From: Clostridium peptidivorans
GTDB lineage: Bacteria; Bacillota; Clostridia; Clostridiales; Clostridiaceae
Direction of reading: 5' to 3'
Length of the DNA: 64,000 nt
Assembly: GCF_900205925.1 (NCBI RefSeq)
Contig: NZ_OAOD01000001.1
Location: 179,201-243,200, forward strand
In this document: in pieces, positions 27,568 through 37,763 of the stretch
Layout: each line of letters opens with the position of its first letter
How positions within the stretch are numbered: position 1 is the first letter of the stretch
Program-made: the position numbers and the translations under genes
The notes under the pieces: model-generated
Database searches by the model: none
Seen by the model: the letters and a program-made list of their open reading frames with translations, nothing else
What the model was told of the DNA's origin: nothing

Positions 27568-29270
27568 ATAATTGGTATACTAACTGTAAACTTACTGCCT
27601 TTTCCTACTTCACTTTCTACTTTTATCTCCCCTTTAAAACTTAGTACTATATGTTTTACTATAGCAAGACCTAACCCGGTTCCTCCTTGAGCTCTGCTTC
27701 TTGCTTTATCCACTCTATAAAATCTTTCAAAAAGCCTTGGTATATACTCTTGGTCTATTCCTACACCTGTATCCTGTACCCATATATTGCACTTATTACA
27801 TACAACTTCAGTTCCTATAGTTATATTTCCGCCTTTTTCAGTATACTTAATTGCATTATCTATTAGATTTATAAGCATTTGTTTAAACCTATCCTTATTT
27901 CCTAGTATATTCGGAACCTTTTCTCCTACTATATTTAAGGATATATTTTTATTATCTGCTGAATTTTTAACTAAATAACATATATCTTCTACAAGTTTAT
28001 TTATATCTATGCTTTCTTCATTTATTTCTGCTGGTTTAGTATTTTCTATATGGGATAAAGTTAAAATATCATTAATAAGTCTTGTAAGTCTTTCCGCTTC
28101 TTCATTTATTATGTGTAAGAATCTTTCCTTAGTTTCTTTATTTTCTACATATTTTAGTGTTTCTGCAAATCCTTTTATAGACGTTAGTGGTGTTTTAAGT
28201 TCATGAGATACATTTGTCACAAACTGGGATCTCATATTTTCAAGTCTTTTTATATCCGTTACATCCTGTACTACTGCCACTGTACCTATAAGATTTTTAC
28301 CGTTATTTATATCTGCGGTTTTTATTCTTAAGTCTCTTTCCTTTGGCCACAATATTTTTATTTCTTTATATTCATCTGTCTTTATTTTAAAGATGCTTTC
28401 TAATTCAAAATCCCTTATATTATCCAAAAGGTTTTTTCCTATTATATCCTTATTTATACCAAATATATTTTTAGCATAAGGATTAATCATTATAACTTTA
28501 AAATTTTTATCTACTGCTATTACTCCGCTGTCCATACTCTTTAATATAGCTTCAAGCTTATTTTGCTTATCCATCGAATCATTTAAAGTAACTTGAAGCT
28601 GCCTTGCCATATTGTTAAAGGTTTTTCCAAGCTCCCCTATTTCATCAGAAGAGTATATACTTACTCTTCTATCTAATTCTCCTGCGGCTATTCTTGAAGT
28701 CATAAATTCTAAATCTTTAATAGGGCTTACGAGGCCCTGTGAAAGCTTCGAAGCAAATAAAAAACAAATAGCTATAGAAAATAAGGCTATGCCTACATAG
28801 TACTGTACATGTTTCCAACTAAACCCTATAACACTAGTCATTTCAGCTGCACTTCTTATAATATATCCATTTCCAAAATAAGTTGCAAAGTACATAGTAT
28901 CCATATCCGTAGATTCACTATGACGCACTCTATACCCCATACCATAATTTCTAGCTTCTTTCACTTCTTCACGTGTATTATGATTATCCATATTACTTGG
29001 ATTAGTTTCTGAATCTACAAGCACGTTACCATCTTTATCTATTAGGGTTACTCTAATATCTCCACTTGTAAAATCTCTTTTTATAAATTCACTTATATTA
29101 TTTACATTTTCCTTTTGAATCAATTTTATAATTAAATTATTATTTGATTTTAATATTTTTTTTGTACTTTCAACATATTGATAATTTATCATTATAACAA
29201 ATAAAGTTATAACTATAACTAAACTTATCACAAGAGTCGTAAGCATATAAAACATCAATTTTTTTTTCAT
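27552..29270 (-). CDS. phoR: phosphate-sensing histidine kinase PhoR
   Basis: Membrane sensor kinase, 572 residues. Membrane spans at about 8-27 and 157-177 bracket an extracellular sensor region. A HAMP domain follows (KLSQGLVSPIKDLEFMT), then a PAS domain (about 237-340), the H-box FVTNVSHELKTPLTSIKGFA with the phospho-accepting His at about 356, and the HATPase with NLIDNAIKYTEKG, DTGVGI and GGTGLGLAIVKH. It starts 8 bases after phoP. It probably senses phosphate limitation through PstSCAB-PhoU. Confidence 0.94.
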   Translation of the reverse strand: MKKKLMFYMLTTLVISLVIVITLFVIMINYQYVESTKKILKSNNNLIIKLIQKENVNNISEFIKRDFTSGDIRVTLIDKDGNVLVDSETNPSNMDNHNTREEVKEARNYGMGYRVRHSESTDMDTMYFATYFGNGYIIRSAAEMTSVIGFSWKHVQYYVGIALFSIAICFLFASKLSQGLVSPIKDLEFMTSRIAAGELDRRVSIYSSDEIGELGKTFNNMARQLQVTLNDSMDKQNKLEAILKSMDSGVIAVDKNFKVIMINPYAKNIFGINKDIIGKNLLDNIRDFELESIFKIKTDEYKEIKILWPKERDLRIKTADINNGKNLIGTVAVVQDVTDIKRLENMRSQFVTNVSHELKTPLTSIKGFAETLKYVENKETKERFLHIINEEAERLTRLINDILTLSHIENTKPAEINEESIDINKLVEDICYLVKNSADNKNISLNIVGEKVPNILGNKDRFKQMLINLIDNAIKYTEKGGNITIGTEVVCNKCNIWVQDTGVGIDQEYIPRLFERFYRVDKARSRAQGGTGLGLAIVKHIVLSFKGEIKVESEVGKGSKFTVSIPIIKGQS

Positions 29271-29278
29271 ATTATCAC

Positions 29279-29974
29279 CTATTCAGATAAGTTAAATCTA
29301 TAACCTACACCTCTTATAGTTTCTATAAACTGAGGATTTTTATCATTCTCTTCAATTTTTTGTCTTAAATGTCTTATATGAACATCAACAGTTCTAGTTT
29401 CTCCCACATATTCATATCCCCATATTTTATCCAAAAGAAAATCTCTTGTTAAAACTCTCCCCTTGTTTCTTATAAGCACTTCTAATAATTCGAATTCTTT
29501 TAGTGTTAATTCTACTTTTAAATTATCTTTTATAACCTCATGTTTTTCTAAGTCAATAATAACATTTCCAAACTTATAGGATTTATCAATATTTTGCACT
29601 GAAGTTCTTCTAAGAACAGCTTTTACTCTAGCTAAAATTTCTCTTATTGAAAATGGTTTTGTTATATAATCATCTGCACCTAATTCTAATCCTAAAACTT
29701 TATCAAATTCCTCCCCCTTAGCTGTTATCATAATTATAGGGGTAGTAGATACATTATTATCTTTTCTTACTTCCTTACATACATCATATCCATCCATTCC
29801 CGGAATCATTAAATCTAAAAGAATTAATTGTGGTCGCTCACTTTTTATAAGCTTTAATGCATCAATTCCATTATCAGCATATATTGTAGAATACCCTGAA
29901 TTTTCTAAGTTGAATTTCAAAAGTTCCCTTATATGTTCTTCATCATCCACTATTATTATCTTTTCTTCTGCCAT
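29279..29974 (-). CDS. phoP: phosphate response regulator PhoP
   Basis: OmpR-family response regulator, 231 residues. Receiver: acidic pocket VDDEEH (9-14), phosphorylated Asp in LLDLMIPGMDG (about 54), TAKGEEFD and the switch Lys in DYITKPFS. C-terminal winged helix: LTLKEFELLEVLIRNKG and TVDVHIRHLRQKIE. Ribosome binding site AGGAGGCAGG. It pairs with PhoR and faces the pst operon, so this is a complete phosphate regulon. Confidence 0.95.
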   Translation of the reverse strand: MAEEKIIIVDDEEHIRELLKFNLENSGYSTIYADNGIDALKLIKSERPQLILLDLMIPGMDGYDVCKEVRKDNNVSTTPIIMITAKGEEFDKVLGLELGADDYITKPFSIREILARVKAVLRRTSVQNIDKSYKFGNVIIDLEKHEVIKDNLKVELTLKEFELLEVLIRNKGRVLTRDFLLDKIWGYEYVGETRTVDVHIRHLRQKIEENDKNPQFIETIRGVGYRFNLSE

Positions 29975-30105
29975 GTCCTGCCTCCTAATTATTGAAATCT
30001 TTAAGTATATTTTATCATTCCTAATTCACAATTATAATATATTATTTGATTAAATATAATATTTTTAACTATATATTAACCTTAATTACGGATAAATTAA
30101 CAACT

Positions 30106-30150
30106 AAATAAAATTTCTCATAGAAATTTATTCTATGAGAAATTTTATTT
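30106..30150. terminator. terminator of nrdR (bidirectional)
   Basis: Perfect 20-bp arms (30106-30125 and 30131-30150) with a 5-base loop; the stem includes the nrdR stop codon. Confidence 0.85.
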
Positions 30151-30600
30151 ACTTTCTATAAGTCTTTTTATTTCTTCCATAAATGTATTAACATCTTTAA
30201 ATTGCCTATATACAGAAGCAAATCTTACATAAGATATCTCATCTATATTTTTTAAACTTTCCATTATTAGCTCTCCAATATATTCAGATTTTACCTCAGT
30301 TAGCATTTCATTATTTATCTTCTTTTCTACTTCATCAGCTATATCTTCTATCTGACTACGTGATACAGTTCTCTTTTGACAAGCCTTAATTAATCCATTT
30401 ACTATTTTAGATTTATCAAAGTATTCACGACTCATATTTTTTTTAATTACGAGTATTGGTACTGTTTCTATTTTTTCATAAGTGGTATATCTTTTAGAAC
30501 ACTCCTGGCATTCCCTTCTTCTTCTTATAGATGCATTATCTTCTGTTGATCTGGAGTCAACTACCTTACTTTCCGTATATCCGCAATAAGGACATTTCAT
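30145..30600 (-). CDS. nrdR: transcriptional repressor NrdR
   Basis: Represses ribonucleotide reductase genes when dATP is high. 151 residues. The zinc ribbon MKCPYCGYTESKVVDSR and CQECSKRYTTYE is followed by the ATP-cone domain (VLVIKKNMSREYFDKSKIVN to RFASVYRQFKD). Ribosome binding site GGCGGGA. It stands alone at the downstream end of the sporulation/division cluster. Confidence 0.96.
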   Translation of the reverse strand: MKCPYCGYTESKVVDSRSTEDNASIRRRRECQECSKRYTTYEKIETVPILVIKKNMSREYFDKSKIVNGLIKACQKRTVSRSQIEDIADEVEKKINNEMLTEVKSEYIGELIMESLKNIDEISYVRFASVYRQFKDVNTFMEEIKRLIESK

Positions 30601-30680
30601 AAATACAATCCCGCCTTTTACTATAGTTTGATTCCTAATTTCCTCTGTTATTTATATTATACACAAATTTTATTATTTTT

Positions 30681-30944
30681 CTACTCTATATTAGCTTCAA
30701 GAATATCTGCCCCATCTACTAATATAACATCTACACCTATTTTTCTAACTCTATTCCAAGGTACCTCTATATCATTAATCTTACCAAACCAGCTCATCTT
30801 TTGACTAGGCAATATAAAAGATAATACCTTGCACTGTCCTATATCTATTTTGAAATCCTTTATGTATCCCAGCTTACACCCAGAATTAATGTCTATAAGT
30901 TCCATAGTTCTTAAGCTGTTTATAGAGTAAAAAGTATTATTCAT
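30681..30944 (-). CDS. YlmC/YmxH family sporulation protein (PRC-barrel)
   Basis: 87 residues. A single PRC-barrel-like domain: SINSLRTMELIDINSGCKLG, YIKDFKIDIGQCKVLSFILP and a closing IPWNR-like VPWNRVRKIGVDVILVD. The YlmC/YmxH family is widespread in spore formers, often next to sigG; its molecular job is unknown. Ribosome binding site GGGGGGAAG. Confidence 0.85.
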   Translation of the reverse strand: MNNTFYSINSLRTMELIDINSGCKLGYIKDFKIDIGQCKVLSFILPSQKMSWFGKINDIEVPWNRVRKIGVDVILVDGADILEANIE

Positions 30945-30991
30945 AAATTCTTCCCCCCAGATTATATTTATCTTATATATTATATTGTATG

Positions 30992-31029
30992 AAAAAAATC
31001 TATATCCAATTACGGATATAGATTTTTTT
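30992..31029. terminator. terminator after sigG
   Basis: AAAAAAATCTATATCC / GGATATAGATTTTTT long perfect stem with a 6-base loop, 18 bases after the sigG stop codon. Confidence 0.85.
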
Positions 31030-31046
31030 ATTTAAATAATAAATAT

Positions 31047-31820
31047 TTAAACATATTTCTTCATGTGCTTTAATGCTGTTTTTTCAAGTCTGGATACCTG
31101 CGCCTGAGAAATTCCTATTTCATCTGCTACCTCCATCTGAGTTCTTCCATCAAAAAATCTAAGTGTAAGAATTAATTTTTCTCTATCATTTAACTTTTTC
31201 ATGGCTTCTTTTATAGAAATATTCTCCAGCCAACTATCATCTACATTTTTATTGTCGCTTATTTGATCCATTACATAAATTGCATCTCCTCCATCATGGT
31301 AAATTGGTTCAAACAAGGATACAGGATCCTGTATAGCATCTAAAGCAAATACTACTTCCTCACGTGGAACATCTAACTCCTTAGCTATTTGAGTTACTGT
31401 TGGTTCTTTATTATTTTCCGATACCAACCTATCTCTTACCTGTAGTGCTCTGTATGCAATATCTCTTAGCGAACGGCTTACTCTTATTGAGTTGTTATCT
31501 CGAAGATATCTTCTTATTTCTCCAATAATCATTGGTACTGCGTATGTAGAAAATCTTACATTTTGGCCTAAATCAAAATTATCAATTGCTTTAATAAGAC
31601 CTATACATCCTACTTGAAATAAATCATCTACATTTTCCCCTCGATTATTGAATCTTTGTATTACACTCAAGACTAATCTTAAATTTCCCCTTATAAAAGT
31701 TTCTCTAGCTCCCGTATTACCGTCTCTCATGCTTAATAAGAGCTCTTTCATTTCCTTTTCCTTTAACACAGGCAGCTTAGAAGTATTAACTCCACAAATT
31801 TCCACTTTGTTAATCATCAT
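31047..31820 (-). CDS. sigG: RNA polymerase sigma-G, late forespore
   Basis: 257 residues. N-terminal MINKVEICGVNTSKLPVLKE is the typical SigG opening. Region 2: RGNLRLVLSVIQRF, DDLFQVGCIGLIKAIDNFD, RFSTYAVPMIIGEIRRYLRD. Region 4: LILTLRFFDGRTQMEVADEI and GISQAQVSRLEKTAL. Two adjacent ATG codons (31820/31817) are possible starts. It drives forespore genes such as sspH after engulfment. Own terminator below; sigE lies 76 bases upstream. Confidence 0.97.
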   Translation of the reverse strand: MMINKVEICGVNTSKLPVLKEKEMKELLLSMRDGNTGARETFIRGNLRLVLSVIQRFNNRGENVDDLFQVGCIGLIKAIDNFDLGQNVRFSTYAVPMIIGEIRRYLRDNNSIRVSRSLRDIAYRALQVRDRLVSENNKEPTVTQIAKELDVPREEVVFALDAIQDPVSLFEPIYHDGGDAIYVMDQISDNKNVDDSWLENISIKEAMKKLNDREKLILTLRFFDGRTQMEVADEIGISQAQVSRLEKTALKHMKKYV

Positions 31821-31895
31821 TAATAATCAGCCCCTTTGTATTATTAGCATTTAAATTATTTCCCCAGAAGCTGATTTTTATACTAGAGACAAGTA

Positions 31896-32603
31896 TTATA
31901 ACATTTTATTTATTTCTTTTTTTAATCTTTTTATTATTCTTTTTTCTAATCTAGATATATATGATTGAGATATACCAAGCATATCAGCTACTTCCTTTTG
32001 AGTTTTTTCATTTCCTCCTTGAAGCCCAAATCGTAAATTTACAATTTCTCTTTCTCTGTTACTAAGCTTATTCATAGCTAAAAGCAGAAGTTGCTTGTCA
32101 ACCTCATCTTCTATCAAATTATATACTTCATCTGTATCCGTTCCTAATATATCTGATAATAATAGCTCATTTCCATCCCAATCAACATTGAGAGGTTCAT
32201 AAAATGATATTTCTGATTTGACTTTACTGTTTCTTCTAAGATACATAAGTATTTCATTTTCTATACATCTAGAAGCATATGTGGCAAGTTTAATTTTTTT
32301 ATCTGGATCAAAAGTATTTACAGCTTTTATAAGTCCTATAGTCCCTACAGAAACTAGATCTTCTATGCCTACTCCAGTATTTTCAAACTTTCTTGCTATA
32401 TAGACCACAAGCCTTAAATTTCTCTCTATCAAAATTGATCTTATACTTTCATCTCCAGCCATGAGTTTTATTACTAAATTCTCTTCTTCCTCTTTGCTTA
32501 ATGGCGGTGGAAGTGCATCATTCCCCCCTATATAATATAATTTTTTAGTAAATAACTTTAGCTTTGTAAGTATTCTGTTTAATAACAATTTAATTTTTAA
32601 CAT
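31896..32603 (-). CDS. sigE: RNA polymerase sigma-E, early mother cell (pro-protein)
   Basis: 235 residues. It starts with a basic, hydrophobic pro-sequence ([20 protein letters not shown]) that must be removed by SpoIIGA. Region 2 is [40 protein letters not shown] and [19 protein letters not shown]; region 4 is [10 protein letters not shown] with [14 protein letters not shown]. It follows spoIIGA by 17 bases in the same transcript. Ribosome binding site GGGGGAAG. Confidence 0.97.
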   Translation of the reverse strand: MLKIKLLLNRILTKLKLFTKKLYYIGGNDALPPPLSKEEEENLVIKLMAGDESIRSILIERNLRLVVYIARKFENTGVGIEDLVSVGTIGLIKAVNTFDPDKKIKLATYASRCIENEILMYLRRNSKVKSEISFYEPLNVDWDGNELLLSDILGTDTDEVYNLIEDEVDKQLLLLAMNKLSNREREIVNLRFGLQGGNEKTQKEVADMLGISQSYISRLEKRIIKRLKKEINKML

Positions 32604-32620
32604 ATTTCTTCCCCCAATGC

Positions 32621-33421
32621 TTATATTATTCCCCTACTTAACAATGCATTATAATCCCCACTTTGACTCAATTTTTTATCACAAAAGGCTATTAATGCTT
32701 CCCTATCTTCAAACCGTCCATTTATGTTAACTTTTATTTTCCCCGGCTTTATAGCTTGGAGTTTGCCACTATATCCATTTATAACACTGTAAGGTATGTA
32801 AAACATTTCTTCTTTTTTAAAATTTGTTTCCTTAAACAGGTTTCTTTCTACAATTATCACCGGATATCCTGTAACTGGTTCTATAAGCTCATTACCCGTA
32901 TCTAAAAAAGCTTTTAATCTTTGTGAGTTATTATTTAATATAATTTCTAAATCAAATATATAGCTTTGTAAACTTTGGCGATCTTTTATAAATAAAATTA
33001 CTCTTCTTAAAATTACATACATAATCATAAAAGACAATATAAGTTTTTTATAAGAAAAATCATATATTACCATATTGCTGTCTAAATCTTTAACGGAGTT
33101 TAATTCTATAAATACACATAACCCTGCAAGTACCATTGAATATAATATAAATAATACGAAAACCTTAAAATTAAAAATTATATCTTTCTTTCTAAAAGCT
33201 ATTAATATCATTATTAAAGCTATTAAAAATTTTACTGGTAAGCTCTTAAGGAAATTTAAACTGTCTTGCAATACAATTAATATATATAAGCTTCCAATAA
33301 ATGCTGCTAAATTTAAATACAGGCGATTTATGGATACTCTTATAGTTTGTGCTGTAATTTCTAGTAAAAATCTATTAACTATAAAGTTCTCCAAGAGTAA
33401 TACATCTAGATATAAAGTCAT
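32621..33421 (-). CDS. spoIIGA: pro-sigma-E processing aspartic protease SpoIIGA
   Basis: Membrane protease in the division septum that activates SigE. About 266 residues, somewhat shorter than the Bacillus protein. The N-terminal half has five hydrophobic segments starting [19 protein letters not shown]. The cytoplasmic half carries the aspartic-protease motif [11 protein letters not shown] and the family's C-terminal ALLSRGII. Start at ATG 33421; the upstream GTG is the ribosome binding site (AGAGGTGAGAATA). Confidence 0.94.
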   Translation of the reverse strand: MTLYLDVLLLENFIVNRFLLEITAQTIRVSINRLYLNLAAFIGSLYILIVLQDSLNFLKSLPVKFLIALIMILIAFRKKDIIFNFKVFVLFILYSMVLAGLCVFIELNSVKDLDSNMVIYDFSYKKLILSFMIMYVILRRVILFIKDRQSLQSYIFDLEIILNNNSQRLKAFLDTGNELIEPVTGYPVIIVERNLFKETNFKKEEMFYIPYSVINGYSGKLQAIKPGKIKVNINGRFEDREALIAFCDKKLSQSGDYNALLSRGII

Positions 33422-33442
33422 TATTCTCACCTCTTAAATAAT

Positions 33443-33475
33443 ATTATATACTTATGTTTTTCAAAATTTTGTCAT
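33443..33475 (-). promoter_or_regulatory. candidate Spo0A-dependent promoter of spoIIGA-sigE
   Basis: Minus strand ATGACAAAA (similar to the complement of the Spo0A box TTTGTCGAA) at 33467-33475, then a long spacer of about 20 bases and TATAAT at 33443-33448. The spoIIG promoter of Bacillus has the same over-long spacing with Spo0A boxes at the -35. Confidence 0.35.
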
Positions 33476-33527
33476 ATTATGATATCAATTCCTTTTTTTA
33501 TTTTTTATGATTTTCTATCAAAAAATA

Positions 33528-33564
33528 AAAAATCCGACTTTTTTATTTTTTAAGTCGGATTTTT
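33528..33564. terminator. terminator of ftsAZ
   Basis: AAAAATCCGACTT / AAGTCGGATTTTT perfect 13-bp stem, 14 bases after the ftsZ stop codon. Confidence 0.85.
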
Positions 33565-33577
33565 AATATTATTAATA

Positions 33578-34705
33578 TTATTTTCTTTGTCTTCTTAAGA
33601 ACGTAGGAATTTCTAAATCATTTTCATTATAATTATCCATTCTGTCCATTTTATCTACAGTTGCTGCTACCTCTGTTTTAATATCATTTTTTATGTTTGT
33701 AGGAGCACTTGGTGTACTTATACTAAAACTATCATTATTCTTCTTTATTCTTTCCGTTTCAAATCCTGTTGCAATTACTGTTATTCTTATTTCTTCTTTT
33801 AAACTTTCATCTATTACTGCACCAAATATTATATTAGCATCTGGATCTGCAGCTTCTTGAACAATTTCAGCAGCTTCATTTATTTCAAGTAATCCTAAAT
33901 CTGCTCCACCAGTTATATTTAATAAAACTCCAGTGGCACCAACGATAGAAGTTTCAAGTAAAGGACTAGAAATAGCTTCTTTTGCTGCTTCCTGCGCTCT
34001 ATTATCCCCTGTTCCTGTACCTACACCCATATGAGCCAGTCCTTTATCTGTCATAATAGTTCTTACGTCAGCAAAGTCTAAGTTAACAAGTCCTGGTATA
34101 GTAATCAAGTCAGACACACCCTGTACACCTTGTCTTAATACATCATCCGCTAATTTAAAAGCGTCTACAAGTGATGTTTTTTTATCTACTATACTAAGAA
34201 GTTTTTCGTTAGGTATAGTTACTAATGTATCAACGCTTTCCTTTAAATTTTTAACACCCATTTCGGCATGAAGCATTCTTTTTCTTCCTTCGAATGGGAA
34301 AGGTTTTGTCACAACACCTACTGTAAGTATTCCCATTGATTTAGCTATTTGTGCAATTACAGGAGCTGAACCAGTACCTGTACCGCCTCCCATACCAGCG
34401 GTTATAAACACCATGTCTGCTCCTTTAATTGCTTGAGCTATTTCTTCTTTACTTTCTTCTGCGGCTTTTTGGCCAATTTCAGGATTTGCACCTGCTCCTA
34501 AGCCTTTAGTAAGCTTATCCCCTATTTGTATCTTTTGAGAAGCATGAGATAATATCAACGCTTGTTTATCTGTATTTATCGCAATGAACTCAACATTCTT
34601 TAATCCTTCTTTTATCATTCTATTAACAGCATTATTACCGCCGCCACCGCAGCCTATAACTTTTATCTGAGCAAACTGTTTTACATCAACATCGAAATCT
34701 AGCAC
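33578..34705 (-). CDS. ftsZ: cell division tubulin FtsZ
   Basis: Forms the Z ring. About 375 residues from the GTG at 34705, which has GGGAGGT 6 bases upstream; a longer frame start lacks this. The N-terminus [20 protein letters not shown] leads into the tubulin signature [13 protein letters not shown]. The T7-loop catalytic region is [12 protein letters not shown]. The C-terminal peptide [14 protein letters not shown] is the FtsA/SepF-binding tail. Directly downstream of ftsA. Confidence 0.97.
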   Translation of the reverse strand: MLDFDVDVKQFAQIKVIGCGGGGNNAVNRMIKEGLKNVEFIAINTDKQALILSHASQKIQIGDKLTKGLGAGANPEIGQKAAEESKEEIAQAIKGADMVFITAGMGGGTGTGSAPVIAQIAKSMGILTVGVVTKPFPFEGRKRMLHAEMGVKNLKESVDTLVTIPNEKLLSIVDKKTSLVDAFKLADDVLRQGVQGVSDLITIPGLVNLDFADVRTIMTDKGLAHMGVGTGTGDNRAQEAAKEAISSPLLETSIVGATGVLLNITGGADLGLLEINEAAEIVQEAADPDANIIFGAVIDESLKEEIRITVIATGFETERIKKNNDSFSISTPSAPTNIKNDIKTEVAATVDKMDRMDNYNENDLEIPTFLRRQRK

Positions 34706-34724
34706 AATAATACCTCCCTTTATA

Positions 34725-36014
34725 TTAGAAAAAATCTGCAAAAAAGTTTCTTATTTTTGAAAAAACTCCATTACTGCTTTCTTCTGTATCTTCATCTTCT
34801 TCATCATCCCAAACGATTGATTTTTTTTCATATTTCTTAGACTTATGATTTCTCATTTCATCTAAGGATTCTTCTTTACAAAGGTTTACTTTCCCTGAAT
34901 CAACAACATCTTTTACTACACCTACTGCAGCTGCACATATAGGACTACCTACTCCAGTATATTCTGGAATACCTATTCTAACAGGCTTGTCTAATATTTC
35001 TTTACACAAATCGCTGCAACCTTTTAATAAAGCTATACCTCCTCCTACTACTACTACTCCAGAGACATTGTCCATTTGCTCACTTATCATTAGCTTTTTC
35101 TTTATTAGTAGGAGTATTTCCTCCACTCGTGCAGTTATTATCTCTGTAAGTACATTATAATCTATTTCTACAATATTGTCATAATTTGTGTTTATTTTTA
35201 TTTTAAAATCTTCGTCAATAAAATTAGATTTCCCACTTCCATACTTTACTTTCAACTTTTCAGCTTCTGAGAAAGGAATCTTTAAACAAAGGGAAATATC
35301 ATTAGTTATTATATTCCCTCCTAAAGCTAGATTATCACTATAACAAAGCTTTCCGTTCTTGAAAACAGATATATTGGTATTTTCTGCCCCTATATCTAAA
35401 AGAAGTGTGCCTATTTTCATTTCCTCAGCTTTTAAAACTACATTTGCTGTTCCTAAAGGTTGAAATACCATTCCGTTTAAATTCAACCCTGCTTTTTTGA
35501 TACTTTTGAACAAATTATTTATTACTGTAGATTGAGATAATATAAGTTGAGCATCAACTTCCAATCTTAAGCCACTCATGCCAATTGGATCGGTAATATT
35601 ATCATATCCATCCACCATAAATTGTTGTGGTATTACTCCTATAATTTCTTTATCGGATGAAATCGTAATAATTTTAGCGGCTTTTAGCACTCTGTCTACA
35701 TCATTTTTTTTAATTTCTCTATCTTCCGAAGATACTGCTACAACTCCCCTATTTACGATAAGTTCACATATCTCTCCTGGTATTGATATAAATATGTCAT
35801 TTATATCAAAGTCTATCATTCTATCCATTTGTTGTATGCAGTCTTTAATACATTCAGCTGTACTATCTATATCAACTACAATGCCTCTTTTTATACCACT
35901 ACATTTAGTAGAAGTAACGCCTATTACTTGCATTTTACCATACTTGTCTAACTTACCTGCTATAGCGCATACTTTGGAAGATCCGATATCCACTCCTACT
36001 ACATATTCCTTCAT
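34725..36014 (-). CDS. ftsA: cell division actin-like FtsA
   Basis: Membrane tether of the Z ring, about 429 residues. ATPase motifs: [15 protein letters not shown] at the start, [15 protein letters not shown] (phosphate 2) and [14 protein letters not shown] (adenosine). SHS2 subdomain 1C is at about 80-165. The C-terminal amphipathic helix [15 protein letters not shown] is the membrane-targeting sequence. ATG at 36014 or the adjacent TTG could be the start; AAGGAGGG lies upstream. Confidence 0.94.
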   Translation of the reverse strand: MKEYVVGVDIGSSKVCAIAGKLDKYGKMQVIGVTSTKCSGIKRGIVVDIDSTAECIKDCIQQMDRMIDFDINDIFISIPGEICELIVNRGVVAVSSEDREIKKNDVDRVLKAAKIITISSDKEIIGVIPQQFMVDGYDNITDPIGMSGLRLEVDAQLILSQSTVINNLFKSIKKAGLNLNGMVFQPLGTANVVLKAEEMKIGTLLLDIGAENTNISVFKNGKLCYSDNLALGGNIITNDISLCLKIPFSEAEKLKVKYGSGKSNFIDEDFKIKINTNYDNIVEIDYNVLTEIITARVEEILLLIKKKLMISEQMDNVSGVVVVGGGIALLKGCSDLCKEILDKPVRIGIPEYTGVGSPICAAAVGVVKDVVDSGKVNLCKEESLDEMRNHKSKKYEKKSIVWDDEEDEDTEESSNGVFSKIRNFFADFF

Positions 36015-36151
36015 CAAGCTTTTCCCTCCTTAAGAGAACCATTACAAATTTATATATTCAACAAAAAAAAGTTTTTTCCTCTATATATAAGAAATTTTTT
36101 TATAAAATATAATTATAGTCAAATATGTTTATATATATAACTATAATTAGT

Positions 36152-36186
36152 AAAAAAAGAAAGATTTATTAAATCTTTCTTTTTTT
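36152..36186. terminator. terminator after the glycosyltransferase
   Basis: AAAAAAAGAAAGATTT / AAATCTTTCTTTTTTT stem, 20 bases after the stop codon at 36207. Confidence 0.75.
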
Positions 36187-36206
36187 ATATTTTGTTATAC
36201 ACTTAG

Positions 36207-37487
36207 TTAATTAGCTTTTTCTAGTTCCTTAATATCTACACTTCTAGTATGCAATGTATGACTCCACTCTTTGTCATTTTTATGAATTATACCTTGAATT
36301 GATATAGGTAGCCACGTAATAGAGTATATAGGATATAGTAAATAATATAAAAATATTTTAAAATTTAATTTTTTATCTAATATTAGTATAAAAGGAGTAT
36401 ATATAAACTGCAATATGGCAATAAGAAGACCAATTATAGTTACCATATTAAAACTCAAATTAGATAATCCATTGAAATTTTGCAAATTAGACATTATATT
36501 AAATACCTTAACTCCTTGATTAAATCCTGCTATCACCATAGATATTCCAAGCAATATTATTACAATTGGTTGTATACTGTAAAGCGCACAATCTAATGCA
36601 ATAAAATTTAATTCTTTTATAGATTTCTTTAAAAGCTTAAAAAAATATCTACCAGCTACATCCGCAAACCCCTGCATCCATCTTCTTCTTTGAAACCAAG
36701 ATTGAACTAAAGTTAATGGCTTTTCATCATAAATTTTAGCATCATGAGCCCATCCTACTTTGTGCCCATTAAGAACTAGCTTGCAAGTAAACTCTAAGTC
36801 TTCTGTAAGACAAGTAGCTCCCCATCCAAGTTCTCTTAATATGTCAGTTTCAATACAAAAGCCTGTTCCTCCTAATTGATTAGAAAGTCCCAAATTACTT
36901 CTTGAAAGTTGAAACATTCTATTTGATGTCCAAAATGAAATAGAGTAACTACCTGTTATCCATGTATCTGTAGGATTCTTACTATCTAAATATCCCTGTA
37001 CTACCTTAAATCCTCGACACATTTTCTTGTTAATTTCATTTAAGAAATCCTTATGTACGAGGTTATCAGCATCAAATATTGCGACAGCATCGTATTTTTT
37101 GTCCATTTTAAATATGTTATTGAACATCCATTCTAGAGCGTAACCTTTTCCTCTTTTTTCTTTGTTGAATCTTTCATAAACTATAGCTCCTCTAGAGCTT
37201 GCCTTTGCAGCAGTCTGATCTGTACAATTATCAGCTATAACAAATATATCATACAATTCTCTCGGATAATCCAATCCATGTAAACTATCCACAATATTAC
37301 CTATAACTATTTCCTCATTATGGGCTGCTACAATTAAGGCAAAACTTTTTTGTGGATTTACTTTTGTATTATCCTTTTTTCTCCAAATTCCAAAAAAAGA
37401 TATGCAAAGATAATACATAGAAATTGTAAAGACCACTTGTGTAAATATCCTGGAAGTAAAATATATTATATCTCCTATTAACTCCAC
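36207..37487 (-). CDS. processive family 2 glycosyltransferase (membrane)
   Basis: 426 residues. An N-terminal membrane span (about 8-30) is followed by a GT-A domain: LIVAAHNEEIVIGNIVDSL, substrate Asp in VIADNCTDQT, metal-binding DADN (about 135), the acceptor-site TEDLEFT and the QRRRW motif of processive enzymes. Three or four C-terminal membrane spans follow. This is the layout of hyaluronan/cellulose/poly-GlcNAc synthases. No partner exopolysaccharide genes are adjacent, so the polymer is unknown. Start is GTG with GGGGGG upstream. Confidence 0.85.
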   Translation of the reverse strand: MELIGDIIYFTSRIFTQVVFTISMYYLCISFFGIWRKKDNTKVNPQKSFALIVAAHNEEIVIGNIVDSLHGLDYPRELYDIFVIADNCTDQTAAKASSRGAIVYERFNKEKRGKGYALEWMFNNIFKMDKKYDAVAIFDADNLVHKDFLNEINKKMCRGFKVVQGYLDSKNPTDTWITGSYSISFWTSNRMFQLSRSNLGLSNQLGGTGFCIETDILRELGWGATCLTEDLEFTCKLVLNGHKVGWAHDAKIYDEKPLTLVQSWFQRRRWMQGFADVAGRYFFKLLKKSIKELNFIALDCALYSIQPIVIILLGISMVIAGFNQGVKVFNIMSNLQNFNGLSNLSFNMVTIIGLLIAILQFIYTPFILILDKKLNFKIFLYYLLYPIYSITWLPISIQGIIHKNDKEWSHTLHTRSVDIKELEKAN

Positions 37488-37694
37488 TTAAAAATCCCCC
37501 CTAATTCACAGATATTTTAGCATAAATACACCATAATTACTATAGCGATGTTATAATATTTTTTAATTATTTTATATTTATGAGTAAAACTGTGTAATAA
37601 TTAGATAAACAAGAAGATTATTATTTTAATTTCATATAATCTTAAGTATTCCTTTATAATTAAATATTATCCATTTTTAAATCTTTTATAGCCT

Positions 37695-37723
37695 TTGATA
37701 TATACTTATAAAAATGTTATAAT
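37695..37723 (+). promoter_or_regulatory. sigma-A promoter of the small plus-strand unit
   Basis: TTGATA (37695-37700), 17-base spacer, TATAAT (37718-37723); one mismatch to consensus. Predicted start near 37730, giving a leader of about 165 bases before the 46-codon ORF. Confidence 0.7.
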
Positions 37724-37763
37724 ATTATAAATAAAGTATATAATATTATTATATATCTAAAAA

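Noticed and set aside
35578..36033. 151-codon plus-strand ORF opposite ftsA.
   Set aside because: Mirror frame of a well-supported gene; no ribosome binding site or recognisable domain.
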